Source: Craterostigma plantagineum
Lineage: Eukaryota; Streptophyta; Magnoliopsida; Lamiales; Linderniaceae
Assembly: GCA_027422505.1 (NCBI GenBank)
Contig: JAPQWV010000018.1
Span: forward strand, 14,898,001-14,962,000
DNA length: 64,000 nt
Direction: 5' to 3'
Shown here: piece by piece, positions 24,014 through 38,721 of the stretch
Layout: every line of letters begins with the position of its first letter
Numbering within the stretch: position 1 is the first letter of the stretch
Translations under genes and position numbers: made by a program
Notes under the pieces: model-generated
Told to the model about the DNA's origin: nothing
The model's database searches: none
The model's input: the letters and a program-made list of their open reading frames with translations, nothing else

Positions 24014-25184
24014 CTCTCTTCAAAAGGCGATGGTGGCTTCTAGTGCTAACTCGGCAATGACCTCAACAGACCTGCTCCGAACCGCTGACCAAAATGAAGC
24101 AGCACGCATCACTTCGTACCGGATATATGGATTTGAAGTTCACATGGTTCAGTCAGATCAAACTGAACCTATCCCCGGAACATAGCCGAGTGCTAGTGAC
24201 GATCTCAAACTCATAGAGCTACCCCTATTTGGAAATTCTTGACAAGACCGAAGAGCAGAAGATACAAAATTCCCTTAGTCACAAATTACTCGGACCAACC
24301 CCCATAGGTACAGGTGCTAATTTTATTAGCCCCCGGGTAGAAGTCGACGCATTAGGTCCAACGGCGTGTGCACAACCGAGCCTTATCCACTCATCGATCT
24401 CCCAACAGACTGATGTTTCACTAAATCACGGGGAGCCACGTAATCTATCACTGCTTCACTTGGAAGCAGGAGATATTGAACTAAGTGGTAGTCAGCCCCA
24501 CACCACTGAATTTTATTGAGCACATCGAGTCTAGTGTGTCCTCATCATCCACATGTTTTATATCTTTTTAGGACACATACACTTTTTTCTTATCTGGACT
24601 TTGTGAACAGATCAGAACTTTCGTAGACATGTCGTACTACAATATGCTTCGATGATCGGAAGGAAGTCCTACCGTTGCAACATCTAAACAACAACGGTTG
24701 CAGGCCATCGTCGTCGAGCTAGTCTCCATAACGATGTAAACGGAACGCCTATGTGGCTCCGGATTCTCAGCCCTGTCCTCACAGGCCACGTCTCAGAGAT
24801 TATCTCTGAAGTGGTGTCAACGGATTGCCTTTGTGGCTCCGTCAGGTTATACCCAACCTGAGCACCCACAATTTCCGCCGGACGTACCACTTTGAAGACG
24901 GGCTCTCATGCAATTGATGGAAAAATCTGAAGGAGCCCAAGCACATCTTTTGGAAAACGCAACTCCATCATCTTGTCCCGACGACGCGATCTTCTTGCCA
25001 AAGACTATGCCCCATTTTGGCCCATCGCATGACGATCTCCCTAGCTCGATCTTCATGAGGGGGAGGAGTACTAGAGCAAAATGGGAGCAGCATCACGACG
25101 AAAGTGCAATACAGATCAGAAAATGTCAAATCTCAAGCGTCGTCAAAGAATCAAGTGAAGACCACAGAGTCCAACGATTGAAGT

Positions 25185-25545
25185 TGTCACCTCATGTACG
25201 ACCCTTCGATTTTAAAGAAACACCCAATCACAACACAAGGTTGAACAAACGTAGGGGGAGCTAAGCTACAATTGAACGGAGAGATCGGACTCAAACGACA
25301 AGATACGACCAACAACTTTAGCATGGTCTTCAAGAATCAAAGCTGCCGACTCGTGTACAACTCTTCAAGTTTAAAGAAAACTCCCAATCCCAACACAAGG
25401 TTGAACAAATGTAGGGGGAGTTGCGACTATCGAAGGGAGAGCTGGAACACAAGAAGAGAAGAACCGCCTCCGTTACGTCTCTCCAAATTTAAAGAGAACT
25501 CCTCAATCCCAACTCAAGATTGACCAAATGTAGGGGGTTGTAACC
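25185..25545 (+). repeat. Three imperfect repeats ending in a polypurine-like GTAGGGGGAG
   Basis: Three successive copies each contain TTTAAAGA(A/G)AAC-like sequence, CCCAATC(C/A)CAAC, CAAGGTTGA(A)CAAA and GTAGGGGG (around 25210-25262, 25368-25424 and 25480-25542). They lie inside the small LTR element, upstream of its 3' LTR. Confidence 0.8.
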
Positions 25546-25697
25546 ATTGAAGGGAGAGATTGAAAACAAAGAGACGATCCGGCAAGCAGCTTCAAGAAGA
25601 AAAGTTCAGAACACAGTGAGCTTTGATCTCCTAAAGAAGAGGTCACAAGACCAAGATGACAAGCGCTAAATTGCAAATTGAACACAAATGGGGAGAT

Positions 25698-26038
25698 TGT
25701 TAGGAATTATTTATTGTGTTCAATTAAATTAGGTTTTCTTAATCTTGTAGTTTATTCTAAGCTAGGACCTAATTGTAAATACACCTACTTGTGGGTATAT
25801 TAGTAATATTAGCCCAATAGCCCATTAGGGCTTATGTATAAATACCCTAAACAATGCTTTGTTTAGGGTTGCTAATTCATTATTGGAGTTGGCGACTTTG
25901 CTGAAGATTACGTGCGTATCATCGTTCCAACTCTACAATCCGTCTCGTGGTATTACTAATTTATTGCTTCCGTATTTCATCGTACAAGGTAATACTAATC
26001 CTATGAATCAGATCAAGGTTGGATAAATCGGCCTAACA
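25698..26038 (+). repeat. 3' LTR of the small LTR element
   Basis: 341 bp, TGTTAGGAATT to GGCCTAACA, followed by the AAAGC duplication. It contains a TATAAATACCC box that is also present in the 5' copy. Confidence 0.88.
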
Positions 26039-27170
26039 AAAGCTGCCATAAAAAAATGAATTAATATGCTTGTAGGTTTGGCGCTTGTGGAAAAACTCAG
26101 AAGTTATTAAGCTTCGGGACAAATAAAACAACTTTCCTTGATTTAGAATCTTATATTTAAATCAATTAAAAAAGTTACAACGCTTGTTTGAGTTCTTGTA
26201 ACAAAAATTACATGAATTTGATATAATTAAAGGTCTAGATGATGGAAATTACACAAGGAAGATTTAGTGAACCTTAAATTGTTATTTATCTGTTACACAA
26301 AGTTATAAAATTCGTTTTCATTTTTATCACTAAAATGATCATCATTTAATATGTCTTAACAAATTTGAATCGTCAATCGTTTTCTCATTAAATAAGTAGA
26401 AAATATCTTATTTGAGAGGATACCACTTCAACAGCTAATTGGGTAGGAATTGTTCACGTCTGTAACCAAACATAATTTCCGACTTAATTTTACAAAAGGA
26501 TCATAAATTCGAATTTGTCATACATATGAAGTCTGTGACCAAGTCTGTGACCGATTTTTATTACCAGTACTATCTGCACACTCTATATGCGCGTGCTTAA
26601 AATAAAATTGTTGTAAGTTTAGTTTGAAATTTATAATTTATGTTTAGTAGATGAAATATAATTTTTATATATATAAAAGGAAAATGATGATTAGGGGTAT
26701 AAGTATAATAACTAAAAATTGAGGGGTTAAATGTGATAATTATTTAATTAATGAAATTAGAAATAGAGAGGTTATTATAAATATTTTACAGACCAAATTA
26801 ACAATTAATAGTCACCCCTCATCCTTAGATGATCAAAATATATATAATTTATAACTTCACAATATATTGTCAACCATTGTCATGCCGAAGAAAACAACAA
26901 AAGGAGGAAACCATTGATATGTACTGTAAATAAATACCATAAGTGGGAATTTTTTATAACATAAAGTAAATTTATTGTGAGTAATATTAAAAATGCAAAC
27001 CACATCCCTCCCATTACAAATCTAGAAACTCGACACCACTACGAAAAAGTATCTAATAATAACCAAAAATATCCTCGTGCATGCAAAAGAAAAAAGAGAA
27101 AGTAAAAATTAAATGATATTTCTACGAATATATTCCCATCACGTTACTACAAATAACTGATCATCATCAA
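26039..27170. other. Intergenic plus CKX 3' region
   Basis: AT-rich sequence with no gene seen. The last ~100 bp probably hold the 3' UTR of the minus-strand CKX gene. Confidence 0.45.
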
Positions 27171-29494
<2,324 letters not shown>

Positions 29495-29776
29495 TTTTTA
29501 TGAGAGAGAGAGGGAGGGAGAGAGAGAGTAAGAAGAGGAAATTTATATGAATTTTGATGGTATTTCTATACGTGCAACAAAGGAGGTTTGTTTATATAGA
29601 GTTATATAATGTGCATGGTACGATGAGTTTGCGAGAGATTTCGTGGTAAATGGTGGAGTGGAGTTGGTAATAATTCAAGAACATAAACAAAATATCTAAT
29701 TAATGCCAATTGGACTATTGTACGGTTCACACACAACACATGACACGTGTTACATGTATTGACAAATGGTAATTGA
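29495..29776 (-). promoter_or_regulatory. CKX 5' leader and core promoter
   Basis: Read on the minus strand, a TATATAA-containing stretch lies at about 29590-29612, some 100 bp upstream of the ATG. A (TC)n-rich leader (the complement of the GAGAGA run at 29500-29530) follows. The rest shows no recognised element. Confidence 0.5.
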
Positions 29777-29792
29777 GACTATTCATTAAGTT

Positions 29793-30041
29793 TTTTTTTT
29801 TTTTTGGTCCCGAGGTATCCCCACACTGCCCGGCTATGGGCTAACCGCCACACACTCCAGAGTGAGACTAATCCCCGGGGTTAGGTGAATGCGCTCCAAA
29901 CCCACCCAACAGCGATAGTCATGAGCCAGCCCATGGGGACTTCTCAAAGGAAATGTGAGAGGTGGGATTTGATCCCGGGACATCCTAGCCACATGACCTT
30001 TGAGGCCTCCCCTTAACCACTAGGCCAAGGGGTCATTGGCT
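29793..30041 (-). mobile_element. tRNA-derived SINE, full length
   Basis: On the minus strand it starts with a Pol III promoter: box A TGGCCTAGTGG and box B-like GGGATCAAATCC. It ends in a poly-A tail (the poly-T run at 29791-29805 on the plus strand). Flanking duplications GACTATTCATTAAGTT (from 29777) and GACTATTCATGAAGTT (from 30042) differ at one base. It is the full-length relative of the truncated copy at 1619-1760. Confidence 0.88.
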
Positions 30042-30057
30042 GACTATTCATGAAGTT

Positions 30058-30816
30058 GAGTGACATAAAATGGTAACATCGTTAGATGACTTTATATTAT
30101 TGTTATTATTATCTCTCGTAGTGTCGCTGTGTCTACGCTCCGATCAAGTTCAATCTAAACTGTACTTTAACTTCATCAGCGAAACTAATTGCACTGATAT
30201 GTGTATATCGTTCCAAGTCCACACATATAATATAATAATCAAATAGTGCAAGTGAATAAAATTCTTAACCTCCACTTCGGGTTGTTAGGAGCTCAACCAC
30301 TTTTTTTTTTTGTTTTATTTTTCAAACTACAGAATATTTTCACTGAATCGCCCTATGGCTTAGTTCACACGAAGATGAGACTTGTCTCCAAGGATTTTAA
30401 TATTGTGTCCCAAATTCACACAATACCATAATTATATAATTTGTACTCATGGCTAATAGGTGCAGTAATATCCTCAAGTCATTAGGCCAATCCATGCATG
30501 CTGATTTTTTTTTTTTTTGAAACCTAACAAATTGATTGTTATTTAGTTGTAAGAAGTTGAACACAAAGATGCTACTTCGTAGTCATAAAATAATAATGGA
30601 TTCTCTATAATCGTCTCGGCCAATTAGTTAAATAATTACGATGCATTTTAAATATATGCGTATTAGGACAATTAATTGACATTTGGTTAGTCAACATCGG
30701 AGAATCTTTGGCGTAAATCACGAGCGGATCCGTATCAAGGGGCAATATTTTCTTCTTGATGGTTGTCGGGAATTTGTTTCCTAGATAGTATTTGTTTTTA
30801 TTTTTTCTATCTTTAC
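30058..30816. other. Intergenic, no gene seen
   Basis: AT-rich with short homopolymer runs and no convincing features. Confidence 0.45.
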
Positions 30817-31200
30817 ACATAAATACTCATTTACATAAAATTTGTTATTCAGTAACCTGTCAGTATTTTTTATATGTAGGAACCTAATAGAATAATTTTT
30901 TTGCACATAGGTACCCGATCCGCCGCAGGTACACCATATAACACATTTAGGTACCCTATAACAACGCATTTTGGTACGTAATACGTTGAGAAAATGATAC
31001 GTCATATATAACACACTAAGGTACCATATAGAAACCGTATAGGGTACCGTCTAAACGCGTGATGGGGTAAGCAATACACACATAAAAAGGTACGGCAAGA
31101 CTGAAAAAATTGGTACAAACAGAAAACGGGTACCTATCTGTAACAATTTCTGACATAGGTACTGATTTGTAAATGTTTTATTCAATTAGGTATGTTTTTA
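30817..31200 (+). repeat. Dispersed GTACC-rich repeat, copy B
   Basis: Uninterrupted counterpart of 345-489 plus 1179-1420 in the opposite orientation. It shows what copy A looked like before the MITE entered. Confidence 0.75.
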
Positions 31201-31237
31201 TAGATGTCACTATTTATAATTACTTTCATAGGAAAAT

Positions 31238-32552
31238 GGGGAAATTTTGTGTTAGGCCCCAGAATATTTTAAATTAGAGATCAGGCCCTGTCAGACATTT
31301 TTTTAGTTTTAAGGACCTCTTTTTTGAAAAATTAAGTAAAAAGGACCCAAACTGTGATTTGACGAAATTACCCTTAATAAAAGTGATTTCTGAATGGTAT
31401 TTGACGTCAGTTTTATGCTACACAGTTATACTGATTTGCTACACATTTATACTGATTTGTTACCGTAACAACCGCAAGTGTTACTTTAACGTAATAAGAC
31501 GTTACTTATCGACAATAAAATGTTATTAACGGACATATTTATTACATCGAACTATCGAACCCCATTTTTCACACAGATCGAGCACAATCGATTGTTAACA
31601 CCTTGTTTTGTTTTCCATCATACGGTATTACACCATAAACCCTAAACCGTAAACCCTAAACTCAACGCGACGACCATTAGCGTTTTTCTACAAAAGATCA
31701 AATCATTAGCGTTTCGATCTTATTACACGTTTCGAGATATTGGTAACCCATTATAGGAGCATTGCTCCCTATAATGATGAATTTTCTGTCTAGGGAAACA
31801 GGGGGCAGATCGTTGGGTGGAGAGGTCAAGAACAATTATAACTGTTACACAATTATACTGATTTGTTACCGTAAAAACCTTAAGTGTTATTTTAACGTCA
31901 TAAGACGTTACTTATCGACAGTAAAATGTTATTAACAGACATATTTATTACATCGTACTATCGAACCCCATTTTTTCCACTGGTCGAGCATTGCTCCCTA
32001 TAATGATGAATTTTCTGTCTAGGAAAACAGGGGGACGGTCGGGTGGAGGGTTCAAGAACAATTATAACAATTTTGCGCTGAAAAAAACACTTCGTTTCAT
32101 TTGGATAACAACAGTCTTGTATTGAGTACCATATGACGTCTATTTAGTAACAAACGAAGTCGCAGAAGTAACACATCATTCAAAAATAATACCGATTCCT
32201 GCACTAACACATTAACAAATGATGTTGCAGGAATTTTTGAATACTGTGTTACTTCTGCGACGTCATTTGTTACTAAATAGACGACATATTGTACTCAATA
32301 CAAGACTGTTGTTATCCAAGTGAAAGAAAGTGTTTTTTTTTCAGCGCCGAACTGTTATAATTGGCTGAAATGGATTATTTAGGTATACAGCGTAATTTTG
32401 GCATATGTCAGGGTTAAATATGTCTTTTTGCGTCATTTTAGGGCCTGATCACTGAGTTTTCCGAAAAGTGGGTCCTTAATACTAAAGCCCACTGCAATGG
32501 GGCCTGAACCCTAACCCAAACTTCTTAATGGGGCCTTAAATTGAATTAACCC
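31238..32552. mobile_element. Mutator-like element with tandem duplication and a long hairpin
   Basis: A 1,315-bp element with perfect 9-bp duplications TAGGAAAAT (31229-31237 and 32553-32561). The ends are GGGGAAATTTTGTGTTAGGCCCC and, inverted, GGGTTAATTCAATTTAAGGCCCC. Inside, ~200 bp from 31435 is repeated from 31855 (TACTGATTTGTTACCGTA, ATAAGACGTTACTTATCGAC). The block GAGCATTGCTCCCTATAATG occurs twice, and a telomere-like AAACCCTAAACC run lies near 31637. A foldback of about 140-bp arms sits at 32060-32363. Non-coding. Confidence 0.8.
32060..32363. repeat. Inverted repeat, ~140-bp arms, short loop
   Basis: The left arm (about 32060-32200) and right arm (about 32226-32363) are near reverse complements. 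Paired landmarks are TGTATTGAGTAC/GTACTCAATACA, TATTTAGTAACAAA/TTTGTTACTAAATA, GTCGCAGAAGTAACAC/GTGTTACTTCTGCGAC. The loop is about 25 nt. Confidence 0.88.
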
Positions 32553-32561
32553 TAGGAAAAT

Positions 32562-33018
32562 CTCAATGATTTGTACTAGGAATTGGTGGGTGACACACGT
32601 GACTGTCACATGACCTTGTCTTTTATCGATAACTGATAATAAAAATAACCAAGAACTCGAAATATGATAAAATAAGCGGACATGAATGGTTACAAGTATA
32701 TGATGATTTATAAATTCCATACATATATTCCTCATTTAATATCAAGATGTATCAAGATGTGATGGTGATAACTCGGAAGTTAGGTTCGGATTCTTTGAAA
32801 TAAACAAATGATGTATTGTTGCACTTTGACTGTGTGTAACTGAAATTCACAATATATATGGCCAAGATTTGGTCTTCTCGGTGTAGGATCGTCTTTGTAG
32901 GTATAGAAGGTAACAAGAAAATCTCCATATTTGAAATCCAACTATAATCTGAGAGCCCATGGTTTTCATATATATTATTTATCTCTATTTTTTTTTATGA
33001 AACTATTGCGAGTTGCTG
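32562..33018. other. Intergenic, no gene seen
   Basis: No structure recognised between the Mutator-like element and the next MITE. Confidence 0.45.
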
Positions 33019-33872
33019 ACAGTGGTGTTCATTCGGTGATAACAGTTCGGTTCGAGAATTTCAAAAATCGAAAACCAAACGGAAACATTCGGTTCGGCTT
33101 CGGTTTTACCGAATATTTTTTAGTTCGATTCAGGTAACCGACCAAAAAAATCTAATTTTAATTAAAAAATGTAAAAAATAATAATATTAATATGATTTAA
33201 ATTATTAATATATACTAGTATTTCTGGCACATGCAACGTGTGTTCAATAAAAGTTAATTATTACATAGTTTTAATAAGTAATATACTAAAAATAGCATTT
33301 GGTAGTTATTATTATGAGGTTATGGAAGCTAGGTGGTCTAATAAGTCTATATTTAATTTTTTAATAGATATAGAAAAAAACTGATTGGACAATTGAGACA
33401 TATTAATTGACGGTTTATCCTAACCCCTCACCCTAATATAATAGAATAGATAATCATATATATTTGTATAAAATTTTTATATACCTCATTTTTTAATATA
33501 TTTTATTAAATATATTAATTTGATTTATATTATAATATATATTATCATATATATATATATATATATTTGTATAAAATTTCGATTTACTAAATATTTTTCA
33601 AATTTTATTAAATCCGTGGATATATTATTAAATAGTACATATAAAAATATATCATTAAATATTTTATGTATTAATATATATACATGTATATAAAAAAATC
33701 AATAAAAAATGGGAAATCGGTTTTTCGGTTCGGTCGGTTCACCAAAGTAATAAACCGAAGCGAACCGTTTCGCTTATCAAAATAAAAATCGAAAACCAAG
33801 CCGAAATTTTTCGGTATATCAATACGAACCGGAACCTCTATTCGGTCGGTTAACCGATATTTGAACACCACT
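33019..33872. mobile_element. hAT-like MITE with CGGTTCGGT words, hosting a Helitron
   Basis: The element ends are AGTGGTGTTCA and the inverted TGAACACCACT, flanked by 8-bp AGTTGCTG (33011-33018 and 33873-33880). Both subterminal regions are rich in CGGTTCGG and AACCGA words. The AT-rich core holds a small Helitron at 33215-33450. Confidence 0.8.
33215..33450 (-). mobile_element. Small non-autonomous Helitron
   Basis: On the minus strand it starts TCTATTCTATTATATTAGGG, directly after an A. It ends with the hairpin CACACGTTGCATGTG and then AGAAATACTAG, directly before a T. Insertion between A and T, a 5' TC, and a 3' hairpin followed by CTAG are the Helitron rules. Confidence 0.75.
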
Positions 33873-34168
33873 AGTTGCTGATAATCTCTTTCATCTTCTA
33901 ATGCTTGAAAAATCATGAATTTATATGGTCCAACGCAATAAAATGCGGAAATATTATTATCTACGTAAATATTATAATAATATTTTCCAAATCTAATAAC
34001 ATATAATGTATTTTTGTTTGTAGCAATTATATGGGTCTGGACTGGAGAATGTAGCGATCAAAAATTAATAAAACTTGGAATCATATCATAAAATAATTAT
34101 AATAAAGTACACTCCATCATTGACTTGTCTTGACTCTTGTTGAAGCGAATAAATACATATACTGTATC

Positions 34169-35033
34169 TAGGGCTGGGGAAAAATACCAAATACCGTCCT
34201 TATCGTATTGAAAATATCGAAAATTTTGTTATACCGAAGCTTTTGGTAAGGTATGATACCGTACCGAAAATTTTCGGTACGGTAATGGTATGGAAGTTTT
34301 CAAAATTAGGTATACCGATTATACCGAATACCGAAATTCTAAAATTTTTAAATATTTTATATATATATACACACTTATATATATATTATATTATTTCAAA
34401 ACTATAAAATGAAAAATTAAGGATCTTCATAAACTTATTTAGCCCATAAATTATTAACTTATACACAACTTTTTAATATTAGGCCCACCATATTTTACTT
34501 ATGTAACTCAACTGACGTTTAATTTTTGCATTTTAATGTTTTTTTCATATTTTTGAAAGCATGAAGATGCAATGCAATTACTTTTTGTTAATCTTCACTA
34601 ATTTTTTAAATATAGCCGATTCGTTCTAATTAATCTGTATATAAAGTTGTATTTTGTGGTTATGTAAAGTTGTTTGTCTTACTAAGGAGACTAACTAAAA
34701 TATGTAAATTATTTAAGGTTAAAAAATCTTTTTATTTTGAAAAATTTGGTATTAATAATCTATCTTATTGGGGCCTAAGGAGTTTGAATTGATTAAACAT
34801 TCAAAAACAACGAATTAACGAGTCACGAGCATGCATGGTAAAAAAACCCTCCGTATGAATGGTATAGAAGGTATGATACCGATACCATACCGAAATTTCG
34901 GTATGATACCGTATCGAAATTTAAGGTACCGAAATTTTGGTATGGTAATGGTATGATTTTTTGGATACCGAAATTTCGGTACGGTATACGGTATCACAGT
35001 TTTGGTACGGTATACCGTACCGAACCACCCCTA
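34169..35033. mobile_element. hAT-like MITE with GGTACGGTATACC words
   Basis: The ends are TAGGGCTGGGG and, inverted, TAGGGGTGG. Both sides are dense in GGTATACCG, CGGTACGG and GAAATTTCGGTA words in inverted arrangement. The flanks ACTGTATC and ACTGTACA resemble an imperfect 8-bp duplication. Non-coding, AT-rich centre. Confidence 0.75.
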
Positions 35034-35845
35034 CTGTACACACACATTATTAACAATGTAATAAAGAAAGGGTTCACGAGTAATAACTAAAATTAGCATC
35101 ACTTTTTGCACGTGTACGATAAACAGTGGTGTGTGTTAGAACTTTACAGCGAAGCTCAAGAAAGAAATATATTCGTTATGATCGAATCTTTAGAGATGAC
35201 AAAGAAAATCTCTCTACTTGACTAGAGTAGAGTCACGGAAGTTTAAAGGAATTTATCTCGTTTTTCATTTTTATTTTCGGAAAAACTTTACAATATGTAA
35301 AATCATCGGAGAAAAGAGCGAATACGGCAATTTCTCTGCGTGACGACATTATTCTTATGTTGTGAAATTTTCCTTTTCATGTTATAATTCATTATCACTT
35401 GTCACTGCGAAAAGATGATAAGATTCCTCTTATGACAAAATGATTTTCAAGCCGTCCACATTGATAGTACAGCCATTGTAATAATTTGTCAAAATTTGTA
35501 CTAATTTAGATATACCAACTTATGTTTTCGGAAGATTTAAGTATCAATATTTATACTCAATGAATTTAGAAGATTTGTGATGAAATAAAAGTAAAACTCT
35601 AATATGGGGTAGTGTTAAAATTCAAATTATTCACATATATAAAATATATTGGCATTTTTAGTCTATCACTATGGTTGATGGGAAAAAATCGTATGACTCC
35701 GACATATTACAATTGGTGTTATTTTGAAAGGATGAGTAAGTACCCAAAGAAAAGCCTAGTGGTGTGATGACTTAAGAGAGGAACAATCCCATCATGAAGA
35801 TATACTCACAAGATTTCTTACATAAATTCACAGCAAAAAAAAAAA
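35034..35845. other. Intergenic, no gene seen
   Basis: Nothing recognised beyond short AT-rich runs. Confidence 0.45.
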
Positions 35846-36050
35846 GAGAAGAAAATAGGTCATGGCTGACTTTTAGATCAACACTCAATCGACTGCACCA
35901 CACACTCTGAGAATGAAACTTATCACTGAGGCATAAGAGAATGTCTGACTCTCCACCACACATCAAAAGTCGAGGTATTTAATTGATTCATACCGAGACC
36001 CCCAATTCGAACTGTCTTTGACCTAACCATTAGGTCATGCCATTGGAGAT
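35846..36050 (-). mobile_element. Second type of tRNA-related SINE
   Basis: On the minus strand, TGACCTAATGGTTAGG resembles box A and AGTTCGAATTGG box B, about 30 nt apart, followed by ~150 bp of non-tRNA sequence. A short A run near 35836 is on the plus strand, and I could not identify the tail or the duplications. The sequence is distinct from the SINEs at 1619 and 29793. Confidence 0.5.
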
Positions 36051-37630
36051 ATCAAGCCTAATTACTATATATAAAAGAGTAATTCTAATATATAAAAAAA
36101 AGTGTAAAATTCAAGTACATTCATCGAAAAGCCTAGTGCAAAAAAGCTATACAAGATCACGATTTTTCGTACATTGTACCATATCACGCCATGCACATGC
36201 ATACTCACGAAACACATATATAATGAAGAATTGTTGGTATTTTCATGTGCCTACAATATGGCCACGATACACCTCTTAATATATTCTTATAAGTTGATGA
36301 CGAAGTAATATATTTCATGCTCATGGCTTGCAAAATCAATAGTGAAGTGATTTCATGACTTGCCACGTGATTCTTGTCTAAGAGGTTGGTTGTGTTCAAT
36401 TTAACTTGATTTTCTTCATATCGCAATTTGTGTAGGCTGGATACATATGGGCCGTAAAAGATTGGCCCAACTGAAAGTAAAGAGTAGTTAAATAGCAGAC
36501 CATGAGCCTCATATTTGAAATTGAGGGTTTAACCTAAAACCAATTGAAAATAAGTGATGTTGCATCTTGAACATATTAATTGAGTCGGGTCAATTGGATT
36601 ATCGGATTTGAAACAAAATTCTAAAAGACATGAGATTATCACCCCTTAAAGGCCATTCCATTGGGACAAATGTAGTGATTTCATTTTCAAAATTTTATGT
36701 AAAAAAGACTACCTTAGTAACTGGACCAAAACACTGCACCATAAGACCGCGTACATCCACAATAGGAAAAATAAAAAAATAAATAAAAAGAGAAAGAAAA
36801 AGAGCTGACTCATCATCATGTGGTGTGGTGTGGTGTGGAGTGGTCTTATCATTGTCCAAAAGCGTCTCGTATTGTTGGTACTTTTTTTTTTCTGAGATTT
36901 TGCGCGTTTAGAATAAAGATTTACATCCATCGCAAAACGATATTAGAAAGGTACAAAATACTTGCAAAGTAAGTTCCTTTTCGGACAGCTTTTACTTATA
37001 CGTATCAGATTTTTCCGTTTTTGGAAACCTATCACTTCCCACTTGCTATTTCTCATATGCTAGCGTTAATTTGGGGACTTGTACATGTTGCTTCTCTTTG
37101 ATGAAAAAAATACAATAATTATTTTGATTACGTCTCGATAATAAGCACTCAAGTGGGATTTTCACAAATTTATATGTCTTAATACTTTATGTAATTTAAT
37201 AAATACCCATTCTGGATAACATATTGTAATTCTTTGATGATCCAAGGGGTTATAATATATCTTGTTTATGCGAATGGAGACGAGAGGGGGTTTTTTAGAA
37301 GAAAAAGTTTTTATAAAATAGATGGGCTTTTTATTTTATGATTAAATTGGGCTTTTCTTATTTGAGAGAATCACACATAGGTAAAGTAAGGCCCAACGAG
37401 GTTTTACACAAAACACAGTCACACAGACTATTGGATCATACGACGCCACTAGCAATTCCAAATTCACCATGAAGACTAGAAATCAGACACAATACTCCAT
37501 TAACAAAAAAGCAGTTTGAGACTCCAAGCTTCTTCTACGACGAAGTTAAGGAAGCTTCTGCAGCAGCTTCTCTTGAACCCATGCCGAAGAAGGAAATGTG
37601 AAAAAAAAGTAAAGGAATCGGCGACAACAA
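36051..37630. other. Intergenic, no gene seen, plus ACO 3' region
   Basis: AT-rich sequence. Short frames here are not supported by any recognisable domain. The last ~150 bp may be the 3' UTR of the ACO-like gene. Confidence 0.45.
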
Positions 37631-38721
37631 TCAGTTGTGTTCGAAAACGCCTTCGCTGCGGCCGGCCATGTTCTTCAGTGACTTGAATCTGTCGCCGAAT
37701 TTGGTCTTACCGTAGAAGCTAAGGTGATCTTGGAATCGAACGTTGGTAGGAGGTAAGAGCTCTGGCAATGGAGAGATTATTGCATCGCCCGATGGGTTGT
37801 AGAACGTTGCGATAGAAAGCCGTTTGCCATCCTTCTTAGCCATGACTCTGTGCAAAGCGCTCTTATATGCTCCATTGCTGAGAATCTCGACTTGATCGCC
37901 AGTGTTGACGAAGATCCTGTTGTTCTTCGAAGGCGGGATTTTGACCCATTTCCCATCTTTGAAGAATTCGAGGCCTGGGACTTGATCGTCTTGGAGCAAT
38001 AGGATGCTTCCGCCGGCGTCAGTGTGTTCACGGAGTCCCCTTATGAGCTCGGGTTTAGGACACTGTGGGTAGATTTCCACTTTTGTACCGATCGATGGGC
38101 CTTTGGTGCCAGAAAATGCCTTCGCTATTTGATCCTTTTCGATTCCCAGATTCTCGCACATCATCTCAGTCAGACAGCTTTTCGGCGAGGTTGATCAGCT
38201 GATCGATGTATGCATCCATTGTTTTCCTGCGTAGGCATAATTTCGACGATATATTGTCTGGGAATTCGACTTCTTTGAGAGGTGTTATTGATCTTACTAC
38301 CTCAGGTCTTCGGAGAATCTGGCGAAGTCGTTGATGTTCGAATTAGGTCGGTGCCATACGAAGAAGGTGGTTTCCCAGTCCTTTCCAGAGATGAAACCGT
38401 TAGTTTTTCCAAGGTTTTTCGCCACCGCTGAGGCATACAACTTGTCCTTCATGTGTTGGTCGTAGTGCTCGTTTATCAGACGCTTCACCTTCTCCATGAG
38501 CTGCGTGTCGACTTCATGGTTCTCAATCTAGTGAGGTAAGATGCAAAGTTTTCGTCATAAATAAGGAGTGAAAGTGTTAGTTCGATGCATACTAAAAAGA
38601 GCGAAAGAACGATTATTACCATAAAGAATCCCCATTTCTCGCAGGCTTCGTGGAGAAGTGCCATAGTTTCGATCCTCTTTTCGCCATGAAGGTTGCTGAA
38701 GTCAATCACTGGGATTTCCAT
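37631..38721 (-). pseudogene. ACC-oxidase-like dioxygenase with a 4-bp frameshift
   Basis: 2-oxoglutarate/Fe(II)-fold enzyme of the 1-aminocyclopropane-1-carboxylate oxidase (ACO) type, which makes ethylene from ACC. Exons on the minus strand: 38721-38620 (starts MEIPVIDFSNLHGEKR), 38527-38301 and 38226-37631. Splice sites are GT-AG and phases fit. Conserved in exon 3 are the iron ligands H and D in HTDAGG, the third His in SALHRVMAKKDGKRLSIA with its RLS ascorbate/carboxylate-binding motif, and FYNPSGDA. Near 38167-38175 the reading frame fails: KLSD is followed by a stop, while the frame resuming MMCENLGIEK is offset. An extra four bases (CTGT/TCTG) beside an identical CTG would explain it. 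Everything else is intact, so this is a young null allele, a pseudogene or a sequence error. Confidence 0.85.

Larger units (their letters stand above)
23689..26038 (+). mobile_element. Small non-autonomous LTR retrotransposon
   Basis: A 2,350-bp element between 5-bp duplications AAAGC (23684-23688 and 26039-26043). The LTRs are 23689-24013 (missing its last bases) and 25698-26038. They begin TGTTAGG, and the complete copy ends CCTAACA. A purine-rich tract AAATGGGGAGAT lies just before the 3' LTR. The interior has no recognisable gag or pol, only short frames, so it must rely on another element. The size and layout fit a TRIM/LARD-like copia derivative. Confidence 0.85.

Noticed and set aside
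29990..30041. A tRNA gene on the minus strand (box A and box B present)
   Set aside because: No cloverleaf or acceptor stem; the boxes belong to a SINE with poly-A tail and flanking duplications.
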